Of a stretch of 64,000 bases of DNA, positions 9,228 through 17,798 are shown piece after piece. The notes below the pieces were generated by a model. That model was not told where the DNA came from and did no database searches. It was given only the letters and a program-made list of their open reading frames with translations. The stretch lies in the NCBI GenBank assembly GCA_041393535.1, contig JAWKJY010000010.1:62001-126000 (forward strand), in the 5' to 3' direction. The position numbers and the translations under genes were made by a program. Source of the stretch: JAWKJY01 sp041393535 (GTDB taxonomy: Bacteria; Actinomycetota; Thermoleophilia; Gaiellales; Gaiellaceae). How positions within the stretch are numbered: position 1 is the stretch's first letter; every line of letters begins with the position of its first letter.

Positions 9228-10468
9228 GTGATCGCGATCGACCGGGAGCGCACGGCAGCGCGGATCGGCCGGGACGTCGAGGCGCTGGCCGGGAGCGCGT
9301 ACACGCTCTCGTCCGAGGCGATCCGGCGCTACGCGTACACCGGGGCCTATGCGAGCACGCTGCGCTACTTCACGGACGCCTTCGAGGAGCTCGGCTTCGA
9401 GGTCTCGCGCGATCCCGTGGGCACCTTCGTGGCGCGCAACCGCCCGCCCGGCCAGCCGGTGTTCGGGGTCGGCTCCCACTGCGACTCCAACCGCAACGGC
9501 GGCAAGTGGGACGGGACGCTCGGCGTCGTGCTGGCGCTCGAGGTCTGCCGGCTCGCTGCCGAGCACGGCCTCGACCTGCCGCTCCAGGCGATCTCGTTCC
9601 TCGAGGAGGAGGGCTCGGGCTTCGGCCAGATGCTGCTCGGCAGCAGGATCATGCTCCAGCGCGTCACCGAGGAGGACCTGCGCGAGCGGTTCCTGGCGCA
9701 GGACGACGGACGCCCCTTCTGGGAGCACGCCGCCGAGGCGGGGATGGAGCCCGAGCGGTGGCGCGAGTCGATCCACGTGCTCGACGACCTCGTCGGCTGG
9801 ATCGAGGCGCACATCGAGCAGGCGCGCGTGCTGCAGGACACGGGCAACCGGATCGGGATCGTGAGCGCGATCGCGGGCTACGTCCACGCCGACGTCACCG
9901 TGCGGGGCCGCGGCGACCACGCGGGCGCGACGCCGATGGACTTCCGGATCGACCCGGGCCCCGTCGTCGCGGAGTGCGTCCTCGAGCTCGAGCGGCTCGC
10001 CCGCGCGGCGGGCAAGGGCACCGTCGGCACCGTGGGCGAGATCGAGGTCGACCCCGGCCTGATCAACGCGATCCCGGCGGCGATCCGCTTCTCCCTCGAC
10101 ATCCGGGGGCGGACGACGACGCCTACCGGGGCGTCTGGCGCGACATCTCGGCCTTCGCGGTCGAGGCGGCCGCCCGCCGCGGCGCCGAGGCCGTCCCGGT
10201 CGAGCGCCAGCGGCTGCCGGCGACGCCGCTCGACGCGCGCGTGGTCGCCGCGCTCGAGGAGGCCGCGCGAGCGACGGGCGAGCCGACGCTGACGATGCAC
10301 TCCGGCGCCGCGCACGACACGATGTGCGTCGCGGCGCGGGTGCCGAGCGCGATGGTCTTCGTCCCCTGCCGGGACGGGATCAGCCACCACCCGGACGAGG
10401 ACGCCGACCCCGCGGACGCCGCGCTCGCGGCCGAGGTGATGCTGAACGCGATCGCCGCGCTGGTCTAG
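9228..10468 (+). CDS. M20-family amidohydrolase (N-carbamoyl amino acid hydrolase / allantoate amidohydrolase type), one frameshift
   Basis: A zinc-dependent cytoplasmic enzyme that cleaves a carbamoyl or ureido group. A GGGGAGG ribosome site precedes GTG 9228. Family motifs: VGSHCDSNRNGGKWDGTLGVVLALEV (metal ligands His and Asp), FLEEEGSGFGQMLLGS (catalytic Glu-Glu), IEAHIEQARVLQD (His ligand), YVHADVTVRGRGDHAGATPM (dimerisation-domain start, DHAGATPM signature), GAAHDT (last ligand). The frame changes at about 10107, in a run of G residues within DIRG. The remainder (DAYRGVWRDISAFAVEAAARRG to the end) is read in the next frame. About 413 residues, the normal length. The substrate is unknown. 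Confidence 0.86.
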
Positions 10469-10519
10469 GGGCGTGCCCGGGCGGCGCGGAAGGCCCTTTC
10501 CGGACGGCCCCCTCGGCGC

Positions 10520-11764
10520 CTACGCGCCCTGGGGGCTGTTCGCCCGCTGCAGCGACTCGGTCAGCGCGTCGAGGGCGGTGAGCGCCTCGAGGCGGCGGCG
10601 CGCGGCCGAGTCCTCCGCCGAGCCCGCGTACCAGGCGCGGAGCTCGTCGAGCGAGATCGCCTGGGACGCGAGCACCTGGTTCAGGTCGGCGAGCCGCGAG
10701 AAGAAGTCGGGGAGCAGCTGGGACTCGAGCTCCTCGAAGGGATCGGACCCGCCGCCGACGTCGGTCAGGTGGAGGCCCTGCTCGTCGACGCGGATCTCGC
10801 CCGAGGCGAGCAGGGCGAGCATCAGGTCGACGATCGACGGGTCCCACTGGGCGCCGCGGCCGCGCTCGAGCTCGCCGAGGATCGCCTCGCGGTCGAGCGG
10901 GTCGCGGTAGGGGCGCTTCGCGGACATCGCCTCGACGGCGTCCGCGACGGCGACGATGCGGGCCGCGAGCGGGATCTCCTCGCCGGCGAGGCCGTCCGGG
11001 TACCCGCCCTCGCCGCCGTCCCAGCGCTCGTGGTGGTGGCGGACGACGCCGCGGGCCGGCGCGAGCGCGTCGAGCGGCTCGAGCAGGCGGTCGCCGATCA
11101 CGGTGTGCGAGCGCATCAGCTCGCGCTCGTCCGGGTCGAGCGGGCCGGGCTTGAGCAGGACGCGGTCGGGGATGCCGATCTTGCCGATGTCGTGGAGGAT
11201 CGCCCCCAGGCGGATCGTCTCGAGCTGCGTGCGCGGCAGGCCGAGCGCGAGGCCCATCCGCACGGCGAGCACTGCGAGGCGCTCGGTGTGGCCGCCCGTG
11301 CCGGAGTCGCGGGCCTCGATCGCGTTCGCGAGGGCGCTCGTCAGCGTCGGCGCGAGGGCCTTCTCGCGCACCTCGCGCTCGCTCGCCGCCGCCCGGTCGA
11401 GCACGGCCGCGACGGCGTCGCGCAGCTCCTGGTGCGAGAACGGCTTGGCGATCAGCCCGGCGGCGCCGCGTGCGAGCGCCTCGGAGAGGTTGTCCTCCGT
11501 TCCTGCGCCCGTGATCAGCAGCACGGGCAGGCTGGGCCGGCGGGAGCGGACCTCCTCCAGCAGCTCGAAGCCGGTCAGGCCGGGCATCACGATGTCCGAG
11601 ATGACGAGGCCGATCGACTCGTCGGCGAGCAGCTCGAGCGCGCGCTGCGGCGTCTCGGCGGCCACGGCCTCGTAGCCGGTCACCATCAGGATCTCGACGA
11701 CCAGGCTGCGGACGATGTCCTCGTCGTCGATGACGAGGATGGTGCGGCTCTCCCCCGTGCTCAT
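10520..11764 (-). CDS. Response regulator with HD-GYP c-di-GMP phosphodiesterase domain (2)
   Basis: A 414-residue two-domain protein. The receiver domain at 8-125 has the acidic pocket in VIDDEDIVR, the phospho-acceptor in VISDIVMPGLTG, and KPFS. A short helix leads into the HD-GYP domain at about 150-320: GHTERLAVLA, LHDIGKIGIPD (HD pair), HHHERWDGGEGGYPDGLAGEEIPLAARIVAVADAVEAM. HD-GYP domains hydrolyse c-di-GMP. The loop before GYP carries extra residues (DGGEGGYPDG) compared with DGSGYPDG in its twin upstream. A 90-residue tail follows that I cannot assign. Its ATG overlaps the stop of the twin by ATGA. Confidence 0.93.
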   Translation of the reverse strand: MSTGESRTILVIDDEDIVRSLVVEILMVTGYEAVAAETPQRALELLADESIGLVISDIVMPGLTGFELLEEVRSRRPSLPVLLITGAGTEDNLSEALARGAAGLIAKPFSHQELRDAVAAVLDRAAASEREVREKALAPTLTSALANAIEARDSGTGGHTERLAVLAVRMGLALGLPRTQLETIRLGAILHDIGKIGIPDRVLLKPGPLDPDERELMRSHTVIGDRLLEPLDALAPARGVVRHHHERWDGGEGGYPDGLAGEEIPLAARIVAVADAVEAMSAKRPYRDPLDREAILGELERGRGAQWDPSIVDLMLALLASGEIRVDEQGLHLTDVGGGSDPFEELESQLLPDFFSRLADLNQVLASQAISLDELRAWYAGSAEDSAARRRLEALTALDALTESLQRANSPQGA

Positions 11765-12804
11765 CGCTCGGCGGTGGCGTGCGGCCGGCGGCGGGCGCGG
11801 TCGACGAGGTCGTCCGGCAGGATCGCGGTGGCCCGGTCGTCGCCACCCGCGGCGAGCTCCAGGGCGTGCGCCACGAGGTCGACGATCGTCGGGTCCCACT
11901 GGGAGCCGCGCCCGCGCGACAGCTCGCCCAGCACGTCGTCGACGTCGAGCGCGTCGCGGTACGGGCGCGCGGCGGTCATCGCCTCGACCGCGTCCGCGAG
12001 CGCGACGATCCGCGCGGCCAGCGGGATCTGCTCGCCGGCGAGCCCGTCCGGGTAGCCGGAGCCGTCCCACCGCTCGTGGTGGTGGCGGACGGCGGGACGG
12101 GCGGCGGAGAGCGCGTCGAGCGGCTCGAGCATCCAGTCGCCGATCAGCGTGTGGCGCCGCATCAGCTCGAGCTCGGACGGCTCGAGCGGGCCCTCCTTGA
12201 GGAGGATCGAGTCCGGGATGCCGATCTTCCCCACGTCGTGCAGGAGCGCGCCCAGCCTGACCGACTCGAGCTCGTCGTCGGGGAGCCCGAGGCAGCCCGC
12301 GAGCTTCACGGCGATGTCGGCGAGCCGCTCCGTGTGGCCGCCGGTGATCGAGTCGCGCACCTCGATCGCGTTCGCGAGGGCGCTCGTCAGCGTCGGCGCG
12401 AGGGCGCGGTGGCGCACCTCCTGCTCGCTCGCCGCGGCGCGCTGGAGCACGGCGTCGACCGCGTCGACGATCTCGCGCTGGGTGAACGGCTTCGGGATCA
12501 GGCCGGCCGCGCCGCGGGCGAGCGCCTCGGTGAGGTTCTCCTCCGTCCCGGCGCCGGTGACGAGCAGCACGGGCAGGCTCGGCCGCGCCGAGCGCATCTC
12601 CTCGAGCAGCTCGAAGCCCGTCAGGCCCGGCATCACGATGTCGGAGATGACGAGCCGGATCCGCGGGTCGACGAGCAGCTCGAGCGCGCGCTGCGGCGTC
12701 TCGGCCGGGATCACGGTGTGCCCCGCCAGCTCGAGCATCTCGCAGATCAGGCTGCGGACGATGTCCTCGTCGTCGATCACGAGGATCGTCGTCGGGCGCC
12801 TCAC
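11761..12804 (-). CDS. Response regulator with HD-GYP c-di-GMP phosphodiesterase domain (1)
   Basis: A 347-residue protein with the same plan as its downstream twin: receiver domain at 5-122 with VIDDEDIVR, VISDIVMPGLTG and KPFT, then HD-GYP at 150-315 with LHDVGKIGIPD, HHHERWDGSGYPDGLAGEQIPLAARIVALADAVEAM (canonical signature). It starts with GTG, whose bases overlap the kinase stop, so it is coupled to the histidine kinase, its likely phosphodonor. The two regulators are about two-thirds identical by eye, implying tandem duplication. Confidence 0.94.
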   Translation of the reverse strand: MRRPTTILVIDDEDIVRSLICEMLELAGHTVIPAETPQRALELLVDPRIRLVISDIVMPGLTGFELLEEMRSARPSLPVLLVTGAGTEENLTEALARGAAGLIPKPFTQREIVDAVDAVLQRAAASEQEVRHRALAPTLTSALANAIEVRDSITGGHTERLADIAVKLAGCLGLPDDELESVRLGALLHDVGKIGIPDSILLKEGPLEPSELELMRRHTLIGDWMLEPLDALSAARPAVRHHHERWDGSGYPDGLAGEQIPLAARIVALADAVEAMTAARPYRDALDVDDVLGELSRGRGSQWDPTIVDLVAHALELAAGGDDRATAILPDDLVDRARRRPHATAER

Positions 12805-14633
12805 TGGACGGCCTCCACGGGGTTGACGATCGGCAGGACGAGCGTGAAGGTCGCGCCCTCGCCGGCGGGCGAGACGACCGAGAGGTCGCCGCCGTGCATG
12901 TGGGCGATGCCGAGCGAGACCGAGAGGCCGAGGCCCGTCCCGCCCATCTCCCGCTTCGTCGTGAAGAACGGCTCGAAGATCCGGGTCTGGATCTCCTCCT
13001 CGATGCCCGAGCCCGTGTCGCGGACGGCCGCGTGCACCCAGCCGTCCTCACGCATCAGCTCGATCGTGATCGACCCGCCGCCGGGCATCGCCTGCTGCGC
13101 GTTCGTGATCAGGTTGAGGAAGATCTGCTTGAGCCGGTTCGCGCTGCCCTCGACGAGGAAGGGCCCGTCGCCGAAGCGCTCGACGATCTCGACGTCCTTC
13201 GCCAGGCTCGTCCGGCGGACCAGCTCGAGCGTGTTGCGGACGACGTCGTCGAGCAGCACGAGCGTGTGCTCGTCCGTGCGCTCGCGCGCGAAGTCGAGCA
13301 GCGCGCGCACGATCTCCTTGATCTCCAGCCCGGTCTGCTGGATCAGCTGCAGCCGCTCGAAGCGCTTCGTCCCCTCCTCGGCGTCGAGGAGCAGGAACTC
13401 CACCATGCCGAGGATCGCGAAGAGCGGGTTGTTGATCTCGTGGGCGACGCCGGCGGCGAGCTCGCCGAGCGCGGCGAGCTTGCCGCTCTGGACGAGCTGG
13501 CGCTCGAGGCGGCGCCGCTCGGAGAGGTCGCTGACGAGCGAGACCTGCGCCGCGGGCACGCCGTCCGCCGCGCGGATCAGGAGCGTGACGATCTCGACGG
13601 GCACGACGTTGCCGCTCCGCTGGCGGAACCGGTCCTCGCTGCGCGTGGTCGCACCGGCGGCCGTGCCCGGCTCGGCCGGCTCGGCCGCGTCCTGCCAGGG
13701 GTACGGCGGGCGGGCGCCGATCACCTCGCCGCTCGGGAAGCCGAGCAGCTCGTAGAACGTCCGGTTGACGGTCAGCACCTCGCGGGTCTCCGGGTCGGAG
13801 ACGAGGACGGCGATGGGGAGCGCCTCGAACAGCTCCTCGAGGAACCGCTCGGTCAGGAGCTCCCGGTTGTGCTCGCGCGTCACGTCGCGGAACAGCCAGA
13901 CGGTCGCGCTCGGCGTCCCCTCCTGCGGCGGGATCGGCGCGACCGTGCCGGCGAAGACGCGCTCGACGCCGTCGAGGCGGGTCGCGCGCAGCCGGAAGGA
14001 CTGGGCGGCGCCGGTGCGGAGGGCGGCCGCGTCGGGGAGCTCGTCCGCGGGGACGGGATCGCCGTCGATCGTGCGCGGGTCGAGCCGCTCGAGCGGCGGC
14101 ACGACCGCGCCGCGCAGGCCGAGCAGCTCGCGCGCGGCCGCGTTGGCGACGGCGCCCGGCCCGGCGCAGAGGACGAGGCCGTCCGCGATCGCCTCGACCG
14201 CGGCGGCGTGTGGCGCGAGCGCCGGGTCGGGCGCCGCGGCGAGCGCGAGGGCGACGCCCGCGGCGACGCCCTCCACGAGCAGCGGGTCGAGGACGGCCGA
14301 CGCGGCCAGCTCGAGCGCGCCGACGAGGGCGCCGTCCTCGAGCAGCGGCGCGATCACCCGCGCGGGCTCGACGACCGGGCTGCCGCCGGCGAGCGCCGCG
14401 GGGGCCGGCAGCGGGCCGCCCGCGTCGCCGGCGACGAGGACGAGGCCGTCCCCGACCAGCCGGTGCACGGCGCCGCCGCGGACGCCCTCGGACGCGAGCG
14501 CGTCGAGCGCCCGCGGCAGCGAGGCGGCGAGCGGCGCGCCGGCGAGGGCGCGCAGGGCGGCGACGAGCGCGGGCGTCACGCCGACCCCGTCGTCCGGGGG
14601 CGCGTGGACCACCGCAGGTGCTCCGCGGGACAT
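12801..14633 (-). CDS. GAF/PAS sensor histidine kinase
   Basis: About 610 residues with no obvious transmembrane helix. The N-terminal 190 residues look GAF-like (Ala/Val-rich, low motif content). PAS-type segments follow: ALPIAVLVSDPETREVLTVNRTFYELLGFPSGEVIG at about 345, then the HisKA helix AALGELAAGVAHEINNPLFAILG (phospho-His in VAHEINN) and a full HATPase domain: NRLKQIFLNLITNAQQAM (N box), DTGSGI (G1), FEPFFTTKREMGGTGLGLSVS (F and G2). The start ATG at 14633 is preferred over upstream in-frame positions, which add Arg-rich sequence. First gene of the kinase, regulator, regulator operon, placed directly before the flagellar genes. Confidence 0.92.
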   Translation of the reverse strand: MSRGAPAVVHAPPDDGVGVTPALVAALRALAGAPLAASLPRALDALASEGVRGGAVHRLVGDGLVLVAGDAGGPLPAPAALAGGSPVVEPARVIAPLLEDGALVGALELAASAVLDPLLVEGVAAGVALALAAAPDPALAPHAAAVEAIADGLVLCAGPGAVANAAARELLGLRGAVVPPLERLDPRTIDGDPVPADELPDAAALRTGAAQSFRLRATRLDGVERVFAGTVAPIPPQEGTPSATVWLFRDVTREHNRELLTERFLEELFEALPIAVLVSDPETREVLTVNRTFYELLGFPSGEVIGARPPYPWQDAAEPAEPGTAAGATTRSEDRFRQRSGNVVPVEIVTLLIRAADGVPAAQVSLVSDLSERRRLERQLVQSGKLAALGELAAGVAHEINNPLFAILGMVEFLLLDAEEGTKRFERLQLIQQTGLEIKEIVRALLDFARERTDEHTLVLLDDVVRNTLELVRRTSLAKDVEIVERFGDGPFLVEGSANRLKQIFLNLITNAQQAMPGGGSITIELMREDGWVHAAVRDTGSGIEEEIQTRIFEPFFTTKREMGGTGLGLSVSLGIAHMHGGDLSVVSPAGEGATFTLVLPIVNPVEAVQ

Positions 14634-14774
14634 GCTCGAATCCCGTCTCGCCGGCGGGGAGCGGAATCCCTTGCTCGGCGTGAGACGGCTCGCACAGATC
14701 GGGGAACGCCGATCGGTGAGCGGCCGCAGCCGGAGCCTCAGCACCCGACAACTGTAGTCCAGCGGCCGGGCGGC

Positions 14775-15077
14775 TCACGCGCGTCCACCGAGAGCCCGGC
14801 GCCGCCGGTCGGCGTCGGCGCGGCGGTCGAGCCGATAGGCCCAGACGAGCGCCTCGGCGACGGCCTCGTAGAGCTCCGGCGCGATCTCGTGCCCGAGGTC
14901 GAGCAGCGCGAGCGCCTCCGCCAGCATCGGGTCCTCGCGCACGGGGACGCCGGCCTCGCGGGCGACCTCCAGGATCTTGTCCGCGATCCTGCCCTTCCCG
15001 GACGCGACGACCTTCGGAGCTCCCTCGCCCTCGTAGCGCAGCGCCGTCGCCCGGCGCTGGCCCTCACGCGTAGGCAT
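14775..15077 (-). CDS. FlhB C-terminal-domain homologue (FlhX / YlqH type)
   Basis: A 100-residue cytoplasmic protein equivalent to the part of FlhB after its autocleavage site. ALRYEGEGAPKVVASGKGRIADKILEVAREAGVPVREDPMLAEAL matches the FlhB C-terminal fold, and it also matches residues 260-345 of the full FlhB encoded at 32.7 kb. The N-P-T-H cleavage residues are absent, as expected for this stand-alone form. In other bacteria such proteins can substitute for, or modulate, the export gate's specificity switch. Its start overlaps the end of the FliK-like gene by 14 bases. Confidence 0.88.
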   Translation of the reverse strand: MPTREGQRRATALRYEGEGAPKVVASGKGRIADKILEVAREAGVPVREDPMLAEALALLDLGHEIAPELYEAVAEALVWAYRLDRRADADRRRRALGGRA

Positions 15078-15850
15078 CGATCCCGCCTCCCGAGCGCGGT
15101 GGCCGGGGCCGGGCCTCGGTCGCCGCGCGCGCCCCGACGTCCACGCGGGCGGCGCCGGGCGCCGCGCGCTCGAGCGCGCGTGCCAGGTCGGGCGCCGCCT
15201 CGGCCGCGAGCGCGGCTGCCTCGCCCGGCTCGACGAGGACGCGCGCGTCGAGCACGCCGGCGACGAGCTCCAGGCGGATCTCGATCGGGCCGAGGGTCGG
15301 CGAGTGGAGGACGAGCCGCGCGGTCGCCCCTCCGCCGCGCCGCCCGTGCCGCTCTCGTCCGCGTCGACCTCGACGGTGGCGGCACGGCCCTCCGGCAGCG
15401 GCAGCGCCCGCCCGCGAGCGCGAGCGCGGCCCGGAGCAGGTCGCCGTCGCCCCGGAGCGCGAGCGCCGAGGCGAGCTGGGCGGCGACCGCCTCGTCGTCG
15501 CCCGCCGCGGCCTCCCGGCGGATCCGAAGGACGACGCGGCCGGCGTCGGCGCCGTCGACCACGAGCGGCAGGCGCATCCCGGGCTGCAGGCCGGCGGGCA
15601 GCTCGGCGCGCACGAGCGCGCCCGCGAGCGCGAGCAGGCCGCGGCCGCCGTTGGCCGGCGAGGCGACCACGCGCGCGACGACCTCCGCGCCGAGGCGCAG
15701 GAGCAGCCCGTCCTCGACCACGACGGAGGCGCCGGCCGGGGGCGCGACAACCTGCGGGACGGGCACGGGCGCGATGGGCTGCAGCTCAACTCCTCTCGTC
15801 CCCGGCCGACTACGCGGGCCGAGGGATCGTCGTCCCCTCTCATCGACCAA
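15064..15850 (-). CDS. FliK-like hook-length-control domain protein, frame-broken
   Basis: The C-terminal 80 residues (ATARLVLHSPTLGPIEIRLELVAG, then LDARVLVEPGEAAALAAEAAPDLARALERA) have the pattern of the FliK C-terminal domain, where LHPxxLGxVxVxL is followed by a Ser/Ala-rich helix. The N-terminal half (VVEDGLLLRLGAEVVARVV, RVVLRIRREAAAGDDEAVAAQLASALALRG) is read in another frame, with a short middle piece (LPLPEGRAATVEVDADES) in the third, so there are two frame changes between about 15320 and 15430. The start is unclear: a TTG at 15850 or a nearby codon facing flgF. It is coupled to the FlhB-C-like gene, an arrangement like ylqG-ylqH of Bacillus. A second, larger fliK lies at 46.7-48.1 kb. 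Confidence 0.62.
15786..15812 (+). promoter_or_regulatory. Sigma-28-like promoter of flgF
   Basis: TCAACTCC (-35), 11 bases, then GCCGACTA (-10, 15805-15812). Spacing and -10 match the FliA/SigD pattern (TAAA, N15, GCCGATAA). It lies 38 bases before the flgF ATG and recurs with the same spacing at other motility genes in the window. Confidence 0.72.
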
Positions 15851-16581
15851 TGGAACGCGGTCTGTACATCGCAGCCACGGGGATGCTCGCCGAGCAGGTC
15901 CGCCAGGACCAGATCGCGAACGACCTCGCCAACGTCTCGACCACCGGGTACAAGGGCGACCGGGCGGTGCAGGCGAGCTTCGCCGACCTCCTGCTCGCGA
16001 ACCGGGAGAACGGCGCGACCGTCGGCCCGATCTCGCTCGGCGCCCAGGTCACGGAGATCGTCACCGATCTCGACCAGGGCCCCCTCCGCGAGACCGGCGA
16101 GCCGCTCGACGTCGCGCTCGAGGGCGAGGGCTTCCTCGTCGTCCAGACCCCGAACGGCGTCCGCTACACGCGCGACGGCCAGCTCGAGGTCGACGCGAAC
16201 GGCCAGCTGCGGACCGCCACCGGCGGGCACCAGGTGCTCGACCAGAACGGCAACCCGATCACGCTGTCCTCCACCGAGGGCGTCGCGATCGGGCCCGACG
16301 GGGCGATCACCATCGGCACCACCGCCGTCGGGACGCTCGGCGTCGTCTCGCTGACCGGGGCACAGAAGGAGGGCGACTCGCTCTTCACGGGCACGGCCGG
16401 CGCGCGACCCGAGGCCACGACGCTCCGCCAGGGCTTCCTCGAGGGCTCCGGCGCGGACGCCGCCCGCTCCATGGTCGACATGATCGTCTCCCTGCGCGCG
16501 TACGAAGCGAGCCAGCGCGTGCTGCGGACGATCGACGACACGCTCGGTCGCGCCGTCAACGCCGGCTCCACCAGTGCGTAA
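15850..16581 (+). CDS. flgF: Flagellar basal-body rod protein FlgF/FlgG family (first copy)
   Basis: A 243-residue rod protein exported by the flagellar type III system. The N-terminal rod motif GLYIAATGMLAEQVRQDQIANDLANVSTTGYKGD is the FlgF/FlgG hallmark (LANVSTTGYK). GEPLDVALEGEGFLVVQT marks the central beta domain, and MVDMIVSLRAYEASQRVLRTIDDTLGRAVN the C-terminal helix. ATG 15850 fits the conserved start. First of a nine-gene plus-strand run reaching flagellin 1. I call it FlgF because it precedes flgG, but the two paralogues are hard to separate by sequence alone. Confidence 0.9.
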   Translation: MERGLYIAATGMLAEQVRQDQIANDLANVSTTGYKGDRAVQASFADLLLANRENGATVGPISLGAQVTEIVTDLDQGPLRETGEPLDVALEGEGFLVVQTPNGVRYTRDGQLEVDANGQLRTATGGHQVLDQNGNPITLSSTEGVAIGPDGAITIGTTAVGTLGVVSLTGAQKEGDSLFTGTAGARPEATTLRQGFLEGSGADAARSMVDMIVSLRAYEASQRVLRTIDDTLGRAVNAGSTSA

Positions 16582-16646
16582 CGGGGCGCGCTCGCCCCTC
16601 GCCGCGCGCCACCCGATGGCCGGCGCGAAATCACCCTTTCGGGTCC

Positions 16647-16673
16647 TCAACGGCTCCGGCGCCCGGTCGATCA
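16647..16673 (+). promoter_or_regulatory. Sigma-28-like promoter of flgG
   Basis: TCAACGGC (-35), 11 bases, GTCGATCA (-10, 16666-16673), about 112 bases before the flgG ATG. The spacing is identical to the flgF promoter. It gives the downstream flg genes a second start independent of flgF. Confidence 0.7.
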
Positions 16674-16785
16674 CCGGACTGGAACCGGGGAGGCACAGGC
16701 TGGACTGCATCGAGCAGAGGCCCCCGGGAGCGCCGCCGACTGCGGGCTCCCATCCCCGGAAGGGACAGGGAAGGACCGACCGCCG

Positions 16786-17502
16786 ATGCTGAACGGACTC
16801 TACGCGGCTGCCGCCGGCCTGCAGGCACAGCAGGACCGGCTCGACGCGCTCGCCAACGACGTGGCCAACGTCAACACGACGGGCTACAAGCGGGCGCGCC
16901 TGTCGTTCCACGACCTCGTCTACCAGGGCACGGGCACCGTCCGCCGGGGCGCGGGCGCCGCGATCGACCCCGAGGGGCGCTCGTGGCGGCAGGGCGGCCT
17001 CCAGGAGACGGGCAATCCCCTCTCGGTCGCGCTCGACGGCCCGGGCTTCTTCCAGGTCCGCCGCGCCGACGGGACGACCGCGCTGACGCGCGACGGGAGC
17101 TTCACGATCGACGCGACCGGCGTGATCGTCACCGGCGGCGGCGAGCGTCTCGAGCCCTCGATCACGCTTCCCGCCGGCACCCAGCCGAATGACGTCTCGA
17201 TCGGGCCCGACGGCGCCGTCACGGTCGCCGGCACGGCCGTCGGGACGATCGAGGTGGTCGACGTGCCCGCCCGCGCGGGGCTCGAGGCCGTCGGCGACAC
17301 GCTCTTCCTCCCCACGACCGCCAGCGGCCAGCCGGTCGCGGCCGCGACGACGATGCGCCAGGGCTACCTCGAGGGCGCCAACGTCGACATCGGCGAGGCG
17401 ATGGTGGGCGTGCTCGAGGCGCAGCGCGCGACCGAGATGGTCTCCCGCGCGCTCCGCACGCAGGACACGCTCCTGGACATCGCCAACGGGATCCGCCGCT
17501 GA
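16786..17502 (+). CDS. flgG: Flagellar distal rod protein FlgG
   Basis: A 238-residue rod protein. LNGLYAAAAGLQAQQDRLDALANDVANVNTTGYKRARLSFHDL is the canonical rod N-terminus. GNPLSVALDGPGFFQV follows, then C-terminal YLEGANVDIGEAMVGVLEAQRATEMVSRALRTQDTLLDIANGIRR, where EGSNVDxxxxMxxMIxxQRxYE is the FlgG signature in diverged form. Slightly shorter than the usual 260. Its stop TGA overlaps the next start (TGATG), so translation is coupled. Confidence 0.93.
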   Translation: MLNGLYAAAAGLQAQQDRLDALANDVANVNTTGYKRARLSFHDLVYQGTGTVRRGAGAAIDPEGRSWRQGGLQETGNPLSVALDGPGFFQVRRADGTTALTRDGSFTIDATGVIVTGGGERLEPSITLPAGTQPNDVSIGPDGAVTVAGTAVGTIEVVDVPARAGLEAVGDTLFLPTTASGQPVAAATTMRQGYLEGANVDIGEAMVGVLEAQRATEMVSRALRTQDTLLDIANGIRR

Positions 17503-17798
17503 TGCTGCCGCCGATCGACACAGCGCAGCTGCCCGCGGACGTCCGCGCCGCCGGCCCCGACGCCCGCAAGGCGTACCAGGCCGCGCTCGGGTTCGAGCAG
17601 CAGCTCGTCACGAAGCTCGCCGAGCAGCTCGCCGCCACGGCGGCGCCGGAGGAGGACGAGGACGCGGATGGCGCCTCGGCGACCACGCAGCAGTTCCGGA
17701 GCATGCTCCCGGGCGCGCTCGCCGACGGGATCGCCGCGAACGGCGGGCTCGGCCTCGCCCGCGAGCTGTACCGCTCGCTGCCGGAGGCCCGGTCGTGA
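17502..17798 (+). CDS. Rod-binding protein (FlgJ N-terminal type)
   Basis: A 98-residue rod chaperone or cap homologous to the N-terminal half of FlgJ. It has AYQAALGFEQQLVTKLAEQLAAT and QFRSMLPGALADGIAANGGLGLARELYRSL, matching the FlgJ pattern FExxFLxxMLKxMR ... MLxxQLAxxLAxxGGxGLAxxL. There is no muramidase domain. Wall-cutting may be supplied by the separate CHAP protein (24 kb) or the transglycosylase (48 kb). Confidence 0.85.
   Translation: MLPPIDTAQLPADVRAAGPDARKAYQAALGFEQQLVTKLAEQLAATAAPEEDEDADGASATTQQFRSMLPGALADGIAANGGLGLARELYRSLPEARS

Noticed and set aside
12894..17192. Very long plus-strand open frame of over 1,400 residues opposite the kinase and flgF
   Set aside because: High-GC DNA leaves the opposite strand open; composition is Arg/Gly-rich and the true genes are certain on the other strand or frame.
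16786..17502. Calling the second rod gene a duplicate of flgF of no separate role
   Set aside because: Its C-terminus carries the FlgG-type EGANVDIGEAMVG...QRATEM block and it has the normal place before the rod-binding gene.
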